DNA of 64,000 nucleotides. Source: Adiantum capillus-veneris (Eukaryota > Streptophyta > Polypodiopsida > Polypodiales > Pteridaceae). The notes beneath the pieces are model-generated. The model ran no database searches, was not told the origin of the DNA, and saw only the letters and a list, made by a program, of their open reading frames with translations. The position numbers and the translations under genes were made by a program. The stretch lies in the NCBI GenBank assembly GCA_014529385.2, contig CM043967.1, positions 134,983,182-135,047,181 of the forward strand, read 5' to 3'. How positions within the stretch are numbered: the first letter of the stretch is position 1; every line of letters starts with the position of its first letter. This document shows positions 52,036 to 63,520 of this stretch, piece by piece.

Positions 52036-54302
52036 TTTTTGACAAGTATAAAATGAGCTTGTTTACTGAACCTGTTGACTATCGTCCATATTCCCGTATT
52101 CCCATGGATAGACTTAGGCAATCCAAAGATAAAATCCATGGATATGCTCTCCCATGGTGATTTAGGGATTGGCAAGGGTTGAAGCAATCCAAGTTGCTTC
52201 CCTCTGTTAAATTTTGTCTTTTGGCATACCACACATTTAGAAACATACTCTTGTATGTTCATTTTCATGGTAGGCCAATAGAAATATGTTTCAATTCCCT
52301 TTAAGGTAGACTGAATCCCTATATGCCCCGCATAAGGTGGAGCATGAGATTCATACATTACTTTCTCACGTAGTGAGTTAGTAACACATAGTCTATTTCC
52401 GTAGAGAAGATAACCATCTTGTAAAGTAAATGGTTCTTCTTTCTTCCCTAATGCAAGGTCTGAAATCACATCTCTAAAATCGGGATCAATAGCATAGTCA
52501 TCTATCATTGAAGATAGATTATTGTGAGTTGCTATGGAAACCGCATTCACTCTCGGCCGTCTTGAGAGTGCATCAGCTACTTGATTATGCTTGTCAGCAA
52601 TGTGAGCAATATGAAAATGAAATTGTGAAAGGAAATTTTCCCACCTCATTTGTTTGTCGGAGAGTTTGGTCTGCGTCATGAAGTACTTAAGACTTTGGTG
52701 ATCCGCTCGCAGAATGAAAGGAGTCCCCAATAAATAGTGCTTCCATGAGTTTAAGGCATGTAGAACTACAAGGAGTTCCTTTTCATATATGCCTAGAGCT
52801 TGCTCAATAGGGTCGAGCCTTCGACTTTCATAGCCTATGGCGTGCCCTTCTTGGAACAAAACAGCTCCAAGGCAATCACCACAAGCATCACATTGGACCT
52901 CAAATGGTTTTGAGAGATCTGGTAGTGTAAGCACAGGTTGAGAGATAAGCTTTTCTTTAAGCTTTTCGAAATCATTGTTCTCCTTAGCATACCATGTAAA
53001 CCTAACGCTTTTCTTTGTTAGGTCATGTAATGGTCCCGCAATTTGTGAGAACTTTTCTATGAAGCGTCTATAGTATGCACACATACCTATAAAGCTTCTT
53101 AGTTCATGAAGATTATTTGGTTTAGGCCATCCTTTTATTACCTCTAACTTTGATGGATCCATTTGGATACCATCTTGAGAGATAATGTGACCTAAATACT
53201 GAATCTCTTGCAAGAAAAATTCACTTTTCTTTCGGTTAACATAAAGTTTATTCTCTCTTAAAACTTGAAATATTACCTGGAGATGTTGCTTGTGCTCGTC
53301 TAATGAATTAGAGTAGATGATAATATCATCAAAGAACACTCCAGTCAAGGTTTGATGAGGCCTGAACAGCTTCTCCATCAAGCGGTTGAATGTGGCTGGT
53401 GCATTGGTCAAGCCAAAAGGCATGACAATGTATTTGTAAAGACCAAATATGGTGCGAAATGCGGTCTTTACAATGTCTTGATCAACTATCCTTATTTGAT
53501 GATAGACACTTTTAAGGTCAATCCTACTGAAGTAGGTCGATCCTTGTAGCTTATCAAATAGGTCTTCTACCCGTGGAACGGGAAACCTATTCTTGATAGT
53601 GATCCTATTTAGTGCTCTATAGTCGACACACATACGATATGTGCCGTCTTTCTTTTGCACTAATAGCATAGGTGAGCAAAATGGAGATGAGCTAGACCTA
53701 ACCATACCCTTATCAACTAACTCATGCACTTGCCACATAATCTCCTCTTGTTGAGCTTGAGAAACTCTATAAGGAGGCTTGTTAGGCGGTGAACTTCCTG
53801 GAAGAAGTTCAATTGCATGGTCATCATTACCTCGTTTAGGAGGTAGCTCACAAGGGATGTCGTCAATAAAAACATCTTGAAACCCCTTGAGAAAATTGGA
53901 TAACTCTAATTCCTTTTGGTTGCTTTTATTTTCTTTTGCTAAAGCATTAGGTTCATTTTGAGAATCTTTAACAAAAATCATGTACACGGAAATAGAGCTC
54001 TTTATTGACTTGTTGAAAGCTGGTGTATGTACAATGGGGATAGTGTTATCCATTTCCTTAGCATCTATATACATGTCTTTTTCCCTGAACTTAAAGGAGA
54101 TTCTCCTTTCAGGGAATTTAACATTGGCAGGCAGGCGATCAAACCATGGTGCCCCTAGGATTACATCCTCATGCTTGAGAGGAGAGATAAAGAAGTCCTC
54201 TTTGTCCACATAGCTTTGGACATGAAGCCTCCCGATTAAGGGAGTGACTGAAGCTTCTTGCCCTTGAAAGCACTGTCTGCGGTAGGACATCTCCCATCTC
54301 AT
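51969..54302 (-). CDS. pol: Element C pol: protease end, RT, RNase H, integrase first half
   Basis: 777 codons open. Begins in the protease (DVILGAPWF). RT: VQKKDGTYRMCVDYRALN, FGLTNAPATF, and catalytic FFDD at 53336-53325, the normal chromovirus variant. RNase H: VQCDACGDCLGAVL, KELLVVLHAL, RADHQSLKYF, VADALSRRP. Integrase: zinc module (HIGI, CVVCQK) and the first catalytic Asp (SMDFIFGLPKS). VNRFSKQAHF has Asn where VDRFS is usual. The last 20 or so residues are out of frame because of the A5/T5 slip at 52036-52040. The ATG at 54302 is not the natural start. Confidence 0.92.
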   Translation of the reverse strand: MRWEMSYRRQCFQGQEASVTPLIGRLHVQSYVDKEDFFISPLKHEDVILGAPWFDRLPANVKFPERRISFKFREKDMYIDAKEMDNTIPIVHTPAFNKSIKSSISVYMIFVKDSQNEPNALAKENKSNQKELELSNFLKGFQDVFIDDIPCELPPKRGNDDHAIELLPGSSPPNKPPYRVSQAQQEEIMWQVHELVDKGMVRSSSSPFCSPMLLVQKKDGTYRMCVDYRALNRITIKNRFPVPRVEDLFDKLQGSTYFSRIDLKSVYHQIRIVDQDIVKTAFRTIFGLYKYIVMPFGLTNAPATFNRLMEKLFRPHQTLTGVFFDDIIIYSNSLDEHKQHLQVIFQVLRENKLYVNRKKSEFFLQEIQYLGHIISQDGIQMDPSKLEVIKGWPKPNNLHELRSFIGMCAYYRRFIEKFSQIAGPLHDLTKKSVRFTWYAKENNDFEKLKEKLISQPVLTLPDLSKPFEVQCDACGDCLGAVLFQEGHAIGYESRRLDPIEQALGIYEKELLVVLHALNSWKHYLLGTPFILRADHQSLKYFMTQTKLSDKQMRWENFLSQFHFHIAHIADKHNQVADALSRRPRVNAVSIATHNNLSSMIDDYAIDPDFRDVISDLALGKKEEPFTLQDGYLLYGNRLCVTNSLREKVMYESHAPPYAGHIGIQSTLKGIETYFYWPTMKMNIQEYVSKCVVCQKTKFNRGKQLGLLQPLPIPKSPWESISMDFIFGLPKSIHGNTGIWTIVNRFSKQAHFILVKNTIKWQPSSFHKFSNTMACQCP

Positions 54303-55304
54303 AGGCTTGTATGCCTAGCTTGGTGGCCAACTCTATAGATATAAAAATTGTGACTAGAACCAAGGTCAAAGAGAATAAAAGCATCATATTCTCTTACCTT
54401 TCCCCAAGCATGGCATAGAGGAGATCCTTTGTGGTGAGTTTGGTGAGTCTCCTCCTCTTGGATTTCAACCAAGGTAGCTCTAGGAGGATCTTGGCGGTTG
54501 TTCTTTTGGGGACAAGCGTGGTACGCATGCCCTTGTTCGCCGCACTTGAAACACCGGTTATCCTTGCGATAACGCTCAAGCTCTTCAGGAGAGAGTTTTT
54601 TTTTACCTTCATAAACTCCCTTCTCTTTAGCTTTGTTGGAGTTGCCCTTAGAAGACTTTTGGACATTGTCCTTCCCCTTAGGCTCATTGGAACCCTTGTT
54701 TCCCGTGGGCTTATTATTTCATTTATCCCCCGTTTGGAAATTGATTCGAGAGGCCACCATAGTATGGTGTATTACCGCCGATATGGTACGTGGCCTTTGG
54801 GAGTTGACATACTCCGTCATTTCTTTGGTTAAGCCCGCACAAATTGTTGCTTTTGCTCTCCAAAATCCAACTTTTTGAAGACAGTGGCTTTGAGTTGTAG
54901 GTCCCAAAACTTGTCTACATATTTGTGGATGGATTCATAGGGAGAGAGCTTTATGCTTCACCATTCGGTGATTACTTTGTCTTTGGCATCGGTGGCCAAA
55001 AACTGCTTCATAATGGAAGCTCTTAAAGCTTTCCATGTTCGCGGAGCTTCACCGTTGGCTCGTAGGCTAGACCACCATTTCCTGGCGGATTTTTGAAAGT
55101 GCACAACTAAATGGCATAGCTTAGAGGACTCCGTGAAGCCCTCATCTCCAAACGCCACATCAAATTGTTGGATAAAGGCCAAGACTTTGTCCGTAGCACC
55201 AAAGGTGCCATCATAGGTAAGGAAAGAGATACTCTTCCCTCCCTCTTTGAACTTCTTGAGCTTGGATGACCTCTTCCATGCGGCATAGGATTTCCTATGG
55301 CCTC
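54303..55304 (-). pseudogene. gag: Element C gag core, zinc knuckle and protease start
   Basis: Frames switch several times. Gag core: LCHLVVHFQKSARKWWSSLR, TWKALRASIMKQFLA, SPYESIHKYVDKFWDLQLKA. One standard knuckle CFKCGEQGHAYHAC at 54553-54512. Protease start FILFDLGSSHNF near 54390-54345, where the usual DTG/DSG reads DLG, so the catalytic triad is altered. Then a shift to 54302. Confidence 0.82.
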
Positions 55305-56033
55305 TTATTTTTTATGGTTCAAAGGTTGCACCATCACTTTCTTCAGAAGGTGAAGAATTTGAGGAAGGTGGAGAAGAGGGCGACCTCTTTCTCGCCTTTT
55401 TCTTGTCTTGACCTTCGTCGTCTTCACCATCACTTTCATAAGAGGAGGATGAAGAAGAAGGAGAAGAGGGTGTCCTCTTTCTCGCCTTTTTCTTCTCTTT
55501 CTTTTTATCATCCCTCTTTGAATTATGGTGTGGAGAAGGGTGCGATAATCTTCTCCGCTTTGGTGGTGATGGAGAGCGTTTAGCCCGCCGTCTTCGTGGA
55601 GCCATCTCCGCCGAGGTGGCAGGAGACTCACTTCTTTCTCGTTCCTTCGATGGAGGCTCTTGAGTTCTCCTTTGGGAAGGAGATGCATCATCAAGAAGTA
55701 AATTCTTGAGCCCTTTGTATGGATTCTCTTCTTCTTCCCGAATCGGAGAGAGACCTCTTTTGGAAGTCTCACAAGGAGGCTTCCTAGGTGTTCTTTCGTC
55801 ATGGTGGTGAGCTTGGAGAATCCCGTGAGCTCGGAGCTGCCAGTGCACTTCACTTTGGAGAGATGGATTGCCCATGGCTTGTTGAAGCCTAGAAACAAGA
55901 TAGTTAACAAGATGGCTTGTTGAAGCCTAGAAACAAGATAGTTAACAAGCATCGGAGCATCATTAGTAGCTTTCTCATTAGCAAAATCAAAGTTATCAAC
56001 ATTAATTTCACTCTCTTTATTATTGTCAGCCAT
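55305..56033 (-). pseudogene. gag: Element C gag N-terminus with Arg/Ser-rich segment
   Basis: ATG 56033: MADNNKESEINVDNFDF, then a 38-bp tandem duplication shifts the frame; the sense continues from about 55875 (NPSLQSEVHWQLRAHG). A low-complexity part follows with RRRRAKRSPSPPKRRR and two KKKARKR-SPSSP-type repeats near 55510-55330, like SR/basic nuclear regions. It may bind RNA or help nuclear entry; inference. Confidence 0.78.
55874..55949 (-). repeat. 38-bp tandem duplication in element C gag
   Basis: Two identical 38-bp units (ATGGCTTGTTGAAGCC... on the plus strand). 38 is not a multiple of three, so it breaks the frame. Confidence 0.96.
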
Positions 56034-56437
56034 TCTAACAACTTTTAGGTGTAAACTTTTTAGGTGTACTTTGGCACTTCAAGCCCTAGTTGCTACTCCT
56101 CTTTACCCCTTTAGAAAAAGCACTCAAGCTACTGTATCCGTGGCTCGAATACCATTAATTTCAAGGAATAGAAGAGAGGGTCGTTCAACACCAAAACAGC
56201 ACCGGCTCCTATCAAGCTTCTAATAGCTCAATAGTGGTTAAGCCGTAGGCAAGCCCCGTAGGACTCCACTATTAAGACCATAGCTCTCGACGGTAATGCC
56301 CCGTTAACTGCACGAAGGCAAGCGCACTGCAAGGCTGAAAAATCCCTATTCTACTTACCCACAGGCAATTAATAATACCAACCATTTATAGCTAGCTTGA
56401 GGACCTCCCTTCTTGATCAAGAAAACAGAAACCTTGT

Positions 56438-56449
56438 GCTCTGATACCA
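56438..56449 (-). promoter_or_regulatory. Element C primer-binding site (tRNA-iMet type)
   Basis: Minus strand TGGTATCAGAGC, one base after the LTR end. Confidence 0.92.
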
Positions 56450-56450
56450 A

Positions 56451-58039
56451 TGTAATATTTAATGGCCTAAAAACTTGTGTGTAGCTGAAATTAACATGAA
56501 CATAGTGGGCATTTCATTAGAATAGATTCCTAATGAGAATTACAAGAGTTCTTGGGTGGACAGAGCAATAAAAAGCATAACACCTAGTTAGATAGCATGA
56601 ACAATACTTTCAAAAGAGAGAGAAATTAAGCTATTGACAATAGTTGAGGACCGGATTTGTATGGAGCCGGTCCCCCCTCCAAAAGGCTTTGTATTATGGT
56701 TTCTCCCATCAAGAGAGACATTGTACAATACAATTCTTTGTGTACTTTCAAGACTAGCTAGTGCAATGAAGATGAAAGCTTCATGCACTAAGAAAAACAC
56801 TTAGCAAACACAACATCAATTATCCCCGGTCTCAGACCCAAGACCTCACACACCTTCAAAGATTGTGAGAGCTAGCAGGGTATGAGAGTAGATTGAGAGG
56901 AAGAAGGAGTATTCTTACGAGAAAGATGTACATCTCCTCACATAATCACTCATATTAGCATAGCTTAGCTTAGTAATTAGCATGGTAGAGGAGATGAGAA
57001 TGCATTGAAGCTTGGCTCTTGGTTGGATTTGCATCAGAAAGCCAAGAGTTGTTGGTGTAGGCCTCCCTTCTCACAAGCTTGGAGTAGGTGGTAAGCTTTC
57101 CATTAAAGCTTGAGAAGGAGAGAGAGTCTTCTTTACTTCACACATGAGATTGTGTGAGTGTGTGTGTGATAATGCCTTGCAAAAATCAACCCCCTCTCTC
57201 TCTTGGGCGACCCGTCTTGCTATTTGCTCTTGCTATCCTCTCATTGGACCTCTCTAGGGCTAGCCAATGACAATTAAGCAGCATAAGTGATAGCCTTCTG
57301 ACATGTGTCCCCCTTTCCCCTTTTGTGAGAGCTTTAGGTAATTTAATAATTCAACTAAACTCTCATTGGACCCCTTTACCTCCTGGCCAATAGGAATTAG
57401 GCAAGCCATTGGGCTGCTGAATGCTCATTGGACCCCTCGGGAGACTATCCAATAGTCTTATAGAGGACTTAATCTCATTGGTTCTTTTATTAAGTGTTTT
57501 TAAATTAACTAAACTAGATTTACTCTAGCCTAATTCTCATTGGTCCACCTCCAAGGCCATCCAATAGGAATCGGGTACACCTTGTGGGCATCTGGCCTAG
57601 GGAGCTGACATGTGTCCCTCATTCCCTTTGTGTAAAGGGAGCTTGTGTGTGTGTGTGTGTGGCTTTCTCTCTCATCCCCTACAAGCAAGGCTCGCCCCCT
57701 CCTAAGTAGGGATTTGTAAAGACTTTTTTGGCACACACAAAGCATCCAATTCCCCCATGGTTGACCTTTGGACACAACCTTTGAATTTTGGAACGTTGGC
57801 ATTGTGGAAGTCTTAATGGGCTGAACCTTAGGGTCTTTTTAGCCCATTGTTGCACATGGCTCTTTTGCAGATGGCCCCCCCTTTGGATCCCTATTTTCCC
57901 TCCTTTGGATCCCTACTGTGGCCGGTCTGCTAGCTTAACCAATATTCTAGCTTTTTCTCCCCTGGCACTTCCCCATATTAAATGATCAGTTTAGCATGAG
58001 AAAATCATTTAGGAGAATTAGATATTGATTATTATGACA
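56451..58039 (-). repeat. Element C 5' LTR
   Basis: 1589 bp, minus orientation TGTCATAATAATC...AATATTACA. Shorter than the 3' LTR mainly in the GT tract (57643-57660). Confidence 0.95.
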
Positions 58040-58077
58040 ATAGTGCTACATACCATGCCTCCAAAACAAACACACAC

Positions 58078-59655
58078 TCGTTCAGGTTCTTGCCATGCAT
58101 CTTATGCATCAGATTGTTATGCTTTGGTTGGGTATATCTTATATGATGTTGAGGAAGCTTTGTCTTTTGATGAAGTAAAGAATTCAACAAATTGAATGGC
58201 TGCCATGCAATCAGAATATGATGCACTTATAGAAAATGACACGACACATGGACTTTATGTGATTTGCCTCCTGGAAAAAAAGGCATTATTACAAATTGGG
58301 TTTACAAGTTGAAATGCAAGCCGGATGGTGAGATTGATCTCTATAAGGCTCAGCTCATTGCAAAAGGTTATGCACAACAAAAAGGCATAGATTATGAAGA
58401 GAGTTTTTCTCCCACTTTCCATATGACTATTGTGCGTTTTCTATGTGCATTGACACCTCATTTTGGTTGGAATGTACATCAGTCAAACATTGTTAGCGCT
58501 TTCTTGAATGGTGACATATTTGAAGAAGTTTATGCAACGCAGCCTCTTGGTTTTTTCAAGAAAGGACAAGAGGATCAAGTGTGCAAATGTAAGAAATCTT
58601 TGTATGGGTTGAAGCAATATCCTCGTGCTTGGTATGAGAAGGCTGACACTCATTTGTTCAAACGAGTCATTCATAAAGAGTCCAATAAAAAGCACATTGT
58701 ATGTAAAGCATGAGGGTGATGGACTTCTCATTGTGGTTCTTTATGTAAATGATTTGATGATCATTGGACCAAATGAGAGAAATATTGTTGAATTTAAGGC
58801 TGATTTGAATGCTACTTTCAAGATGAAAGATTTGGGATTGTGGCATCATTACTTGGGTATACAGTTTAAGCAGTGTGATGGTGGTATTGCCTTGTGTTGA
58901 AAAAGTTACATAGAGACATTGCTATGTAAGTTTGGACTCTAGGATTCCAAAGCCTTGTCTTCATGATTCTGGTGATCCTTTCAATGTCACTCTTTACCAA
59001 ATTGTTGTTGGTTGCCTCATTTATGGTCTACAACATGAGGTTGGTTATTCATTTTACATTCTCACATGTCAGCAAATTCATGCATAGCCCAAGGTCTAAG
59101 CATTGGCAGGCTGTCAAGAGGAGTTTTTGCTACTTGAGTGGCACTTTACATCTTGGCTTGTTTTATCCCAAGGGGGAGTCATTGCCTCTAGATTTACATG
59201 CTTTTTTGGACTCAGATTGAGTTGGTTATTTTGACACATGAGTGTCCACAAGTTGTTTTTGTTTCATGCTTGGAAGCTCATGCATATCATGGTTGAGCAA
59301 GAAGCAACCTATTGTGGCCACTTCTAGTTGTGAGGCTGAGTACATGATTTTCTTCACAACTATGGTTGAGTGTGTATGGCTCGGATGCCTTATGGCTGAT
59401 TTGGGTGTTGGACATGACACTACCAACACTATCTGCACATTGAGATGCATTACCACTATGTCAGGGAGAGGCTCTCAGCAGGAGAGATCAACTTGGCTTA
59501 TGTGCCAACACACAACAACGTTGCATATCTTTTCACAAAGTCTTTGTCTCGTGAGAATTTTGAAGCTTTCTGGGGCTTACTCCCCTTTGAGGATTGATCA
59601 TGTCCTCATGGCATGGAACATCCCTATACTCTATGTTCTAGCTCTCATTCATCGA
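58078..59655 (+). pseudogene. pol: Copia pol copy 2: reverse transcriptase and RNase H
   Basis: Same family as 12620-13926 but reaching further 5': EEALSFDEVKNSTN, QSEYDALIEND, NWVYKLKCKPDGEI, AKGYAQQKGIDYEESFSP, SAFLNGDIFEEVY. The longest open part is 58264-58713. The YVDD box reads YVND (Asn codon 58748-58750), removing a catalytic Asp. Deletions near 58950 and 59437, several stops and shifts. Homology to copy 1 ends at CTCTCATTCA near 59653; the LTR is missing. Its left end lies at the right border of element C. Confidence 0.9.
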
Positions 59656-60328
59656 TGTCGAGGATAATGGGTTTGCAAGGTGAGTTGGCGGGTCAGCACC
59701 GGACTGCTTGCTATGGAAAAAACATAATAAAGTTGATGCACTGCACCAAGTAAACAGCTCAAATAACACTTTAACTACTTAAAGTTGACACATTGAAAGC
59801 CTCAAGCTGGTAATGGTTAACCCAAAGTGGAATTTGATTACAAAAGTTTTGTTAACGGCACTGCTTGATAATTCTTGATTTGGTGAGAGCTTAATCCTCC
59901 CAAAATCCACCCAAGAGAGTGAGTAATCAATCTCCTTGAAAGCTTAACCACTTTAGTATGCCAACTATTAGAGCTTAAATATAATGCTTTTTATCATGCC
60001 ATCCTCAGTGATGTCAAGGTCAAGAAGGACAGAGCCATTACCAAGCTTTTCCCTTCCTTTTGACCTTGATTGCTTATCCTTAGCTTTCTCCTCGCTTGCT
60101 TGCTTCCAAATTACAAATCTTGCTGTTAGTAGCACTATTCGAGCAAATTTGGTGCTTATGGAGCTTACTCTCATCACAAATTTTTCCAAGAGTGCTAATC
60201 TCTTGCTTATGACTGCTTTTAGAGCTTTTAACTGGTTATAAGGAGATATGGGGCCCAAAAATTCTTTGCTTGTTGCCCTTGATTATCCTAATCTCCTTTC
60301 CCTTGTTGTCCTAGAAGCTCCCAATAAG

Positions 60329-60369
<41 letters not shown>

Positions 60370-61699
60370 AGAGCCTTCTCCCTTAACTTGCATCCTTATG
60401 CTTGACGAAAGAGAGGCAGAGAGAGAGAGAGCTTCTTCACCCAATTGCCTTCCAAACATTTCTTCCCTCTCCTTCAAATCCCTTCCCCTTTGCCTTGTAC
60501 GGCTTGTACTTCACCTCCGATCTTCCTTGCCTAATCGATAGAGCAAGACAGAGTTTTATCTTTGTATCGAGTGGGAAATCCTCCAACCCAAGCTTTGTCA
60601 AAAGAGAGCAAGTTGAGCCCCTGCTCTAGAGATTCTTCGAAGCTGAGCTCCGGCTCTTGAGCTTCTTCGGGAAGTCGAGCTCTAGATCCTTGCTCTCTTG
60701 AGCTTCCTTGCCTTTTTCTCTTCCTCACCCTTTGTTCTTCCTCAATCCCCTTTCTCTTTCCTTATCCCCGGGGCCCTTTTTTAAATGCTCCCCTCTCTTT
60801 AAGAAAAAACGGCTCCGTCGTTGCTAGGGGCGTGTGTAACAAGCTAACGACATGGCAGCCGGCTTAGGAGGAGCTCAAAAATTGCCAAGAGCGGGGCCAA
60901 AAAGCTGCACCCAAGCATGATGAGCATCTTCATTTCCATGCACAAGCTCATCTGACCCCTCTACTTGCCACTGCAAGCTTCACATCCCTACATGGCCCTC
61001 ACTAATCCCCACCATGGACTCCCTTTTTCTCCTCACTTTCACACTAAAAACCCTCTAATTAATGTAATTAGGGCGTCCATCCCATTGTGATCATGGGCGA
61101 GCGATCATGGGCGAACCTTTTTTTATTTCATAAGGGCACCACATTTGGCACGCACATAGAACAAATCCTTGCCTAGCATATCATATTTCTACGATAGCCC
61201 CGAGCCGGCAACGTGAAAGCATTTTGCAAAAAACCTTCACTTTGCATTCAATTAAAACTGCCCATAGCTTTCCCAGGCCACATCCATAATGGGAATATCG
61301 ACAATCAACATTTTAAATAAATGATATTTTGAACCAAAAGCTCATCAAGAACTTTTATGTGCTTTTGTAACAACACCACACTTGGTATATATACATGCCA
61401 AGGCATTCCAAGAGATTGCACCCCGGATGGGAAGCCTCTCTAGCACTTAGCGTGCTCTCTAAAGTGCATTAAAATCCGCATAATTAGCAACTCGGTGTAC
61501 ATCTTCATCAAAACATCACCGCCGCTCCATTATTGCCAACCACCACATTAGGCATACATATCGACCCTTGTAATATTGAGAACCATTTTGGCAGCATACC
61601 CCGCTTTCAATGGAATGCATGAGATGAGATTCCGATCAAGATGCTCCTTGAGCAGTTTTTGCTCTGTTATGCACACCATATTCCAAAACCTGGTCAAAA
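59656..61699. other. Unassigned non-coding stretch
   Basis: CT/GA-rich around 60300-60800 with (GA)n at 60331-60366. The part from about 61000 may belong to the minus-strand LTR that ends at 62221, but no partner confirms it. Confidence 0.45.
60331..60366. repeat. (GA)n microsatellite
   Basis: 18 GA units; a shorter run follows at 60418-60430. Confidence 0.97.
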
Positions 61700-62221
61700 C
61701 CCAAAAACTCCTAGATGCACATTGACCAAGGTGACCATACTTGTATGGAGCCGGCCCTTCATAAAACTTAAATCACCAATATCTTGGCAACCAAAGCTCC
61801 TATTGCCAATCTAAAAACATCAATGTGCTCCACAAGATGAGAGCACTTCAAGCCCATGCATTCACTTCGTCCTTGATCCCTCATCTGCAGCTGCCCAATC
61901 CGGTACATATCTACAACCAATCCCAACTTCAAACTGGCATAACATCTTCATCATAGCTCCAATCAGCGAGCCGTAAAAACAAGCCAGTAGAGCACCTTGA
62001 GTATTACAATTCTATTCCATAAACTTGCATTTTTAATCATCTCAAACATAACCATTAAAAACATAGGTTCTAGAGCTTAAAGATGCATCTAGCATACATT
62101 TAGCATAAAACCTTGCTTGTTATCAAGCCCTGGTCACTGCTCATTAAAATATAGGCTTCAAAGAAGCTTAACTTTCATTCCTCTACTCTTTTTCCCATCA
62201 TGGAAGCAGAGCGGCACGACA
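61700..62221 (-). repeat. Ty3 LTR, minus orientation, 5' part
   Basis: Starts TGTCGTG at 62221 (minus) right after a purine tract (62234-62223) and matches 24059-24600 in several blocks. Low-coordinate end unknown; may extend beyond 61700. Confidence 0.72.
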
Positions 62222-62234
62222 TCCACCCCCTCTG

Positions 62235-62535
62235 AACCTGCATATCCTTTGGCATGTTGCAATTGTTTTCTTCGTTAATTTGCATCATCAAAAGCTTCAC
62301 CAGACACATCGTCTGATACAGACAGATCATCATCATCCCTTGATTGTGGATCTAAGATGTGATCCTCAAAATTGAATGCACCTTCTCGTTTCTTAAACAA
62401 TTTGACCCTTTTTCCTACAATAGCCACTCTAAGCTCAATGCCATCAAGCTCACATAATTTATATGTTGCATTGTCATAAGCATTTAAGATGTCTGGCACC
62501 CTTGCAAGCAGAGGGTATTCCCATGTATAGCATTA
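62235..62535 (-). pseudogene. pol: Ty3 integrase C-terminal fragment
   Basis: Minus-strand reading EYPLLARVPDILNAYDNATY, KLCELDGIELRV, GKRVKLFKKREG, then an acidic end (DDDDLSVSDDVSGEAFDDAN) closing just before the purine tract. It matches the tail at 15480-15590 (NATYNLSKLDGTKVKAP). No core domain upstream, so it is a 3'-end fragment of the same lineage. Confidence 0.78.
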
Positions 62536-63190
62536 ATATCATGCCATTTTGGTCATAAATAAAAAGTTTTTATTTTTCACAATTCTTCCACCTTTGATGT
62601 ACTAATGATGAATATATTGATGTAAGATTTTCAAAAATGAAATTTCTACTTTTTTGTCACCTCTGTCCAATATAATAAGTTTTGAGGTGCTTGCACCCAC
62701 CTAGACACGACCGTCTCGTCTAAATCTACCCTGTCTTGAATTTCCATAAAAATAGCTGCCTGCTCTAAAATTTGCTAAATATAGCAAGTGTGTGCATCTG
62801 ACATCTTAGCTTGTCATCCTCAAGCTTGTCTTTTAATAACAACTTTCAAAATGAAATTATGATAAGCTAAGCTCACTCTAGACAATTATTGTTTATCCTA
62901 GTGTTAATAAATTAATTCCCAAGTCTAAGGTATGTATTTGTATGCATGTGCATGGGCATGTATGTGCATGTGTATGTATGTCCATGGGTATCCATCAATG
63001 ACCCATAGCCATGGACCCATCTCTTATGGTATGTTGACTGTAAGCATGGGTAAGTACATTAGGTGTATCACTCAATTGGGTAAATTGGGACACCTCTAGT
63101 GGTAAGTGAGAGGCTTGTGACACCTCTACTTCTTCATTTGGAAAGAGGGGGCAAGATAGGGAGGTATGGCATGCCTTGAGCATCAAGAAA
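62536..63190. other. Unassigned AT-rich stretch
   Basis: Contains a TGCATG(T)-GTATG-rich patch at 62940-62990. Nothing coding recognised. Confidence 0.5.
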
Positions 63191-63200
63191 CCCCCAAAAC

Positions 63201-63213
63201 TCTATATAAGGGG
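63201..63213 (+). promoter_or_regulatory. TATA box
   Basis: CTCTATATAAGGGG, a strong plant-type TATA box, with a pyrimidine/adenine-rich leader after it. It could drive the frame starting at 63934 and be part of an LTR. Confidence 0.5.
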
Positions 63214-63390
63214 CATTCACAACACTCAGTTTTACACTAACTTGAACACACTTGGGAGAAGGGAGCTCTGTTGCTGCTGTGATAAACAACTTGGTGACTA
63301 TCACATCGAAGCTTTGAGAGATCAATAACTCCAAAGCACATTTGGATAACGTAAATCATTGTTTAATCAAGTTATTATCAATCTCTTCTC

Positions 63391-63520
63391 TCAATTGGAA
63401 TCCTTTCTTATTGCTACCATATTATTATTCAATTGGAATCCTTTCCAATTACTACCATATTCAATTGGAATCCTTTCCAAATGCTACTCTATTATCAAAT
63501 GCTATACTCAATTGGAAATC
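63391..63520 (+). repeat. Short tandem units around TCAATTGGAATCC
   Basis: TCAATTGGAA at 63391, 63429, 63461 and 63507, spaced 32-46 bp, with shared CTTTCCAA and TACCAT parts. Confidence 0.9.

Larger units (their letters stand above)
49090..58039 (-). mobile_element. Ty3/Gypsy chromovirus, element C, both LTRs present
   Basis: 8950 bp on the minus strand: 5' LTR 58039-56451, primer site 56449-56438, gag about 56033-54330, pol about 54390-51060, 3' LTR 50709-49090. Target duplication AAAGT/ATAGT (49085-49089, 58040-58044), four of five alike; the uninterrupted paralogue at 41938-41990 has ACAGT. The chromodomain at the integrase end places it among chromoviruses (Tekay/Reina/Galadriel type; branch not decided). 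Frameshifts in gag, protease and integrase. Confidence 0.95.
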
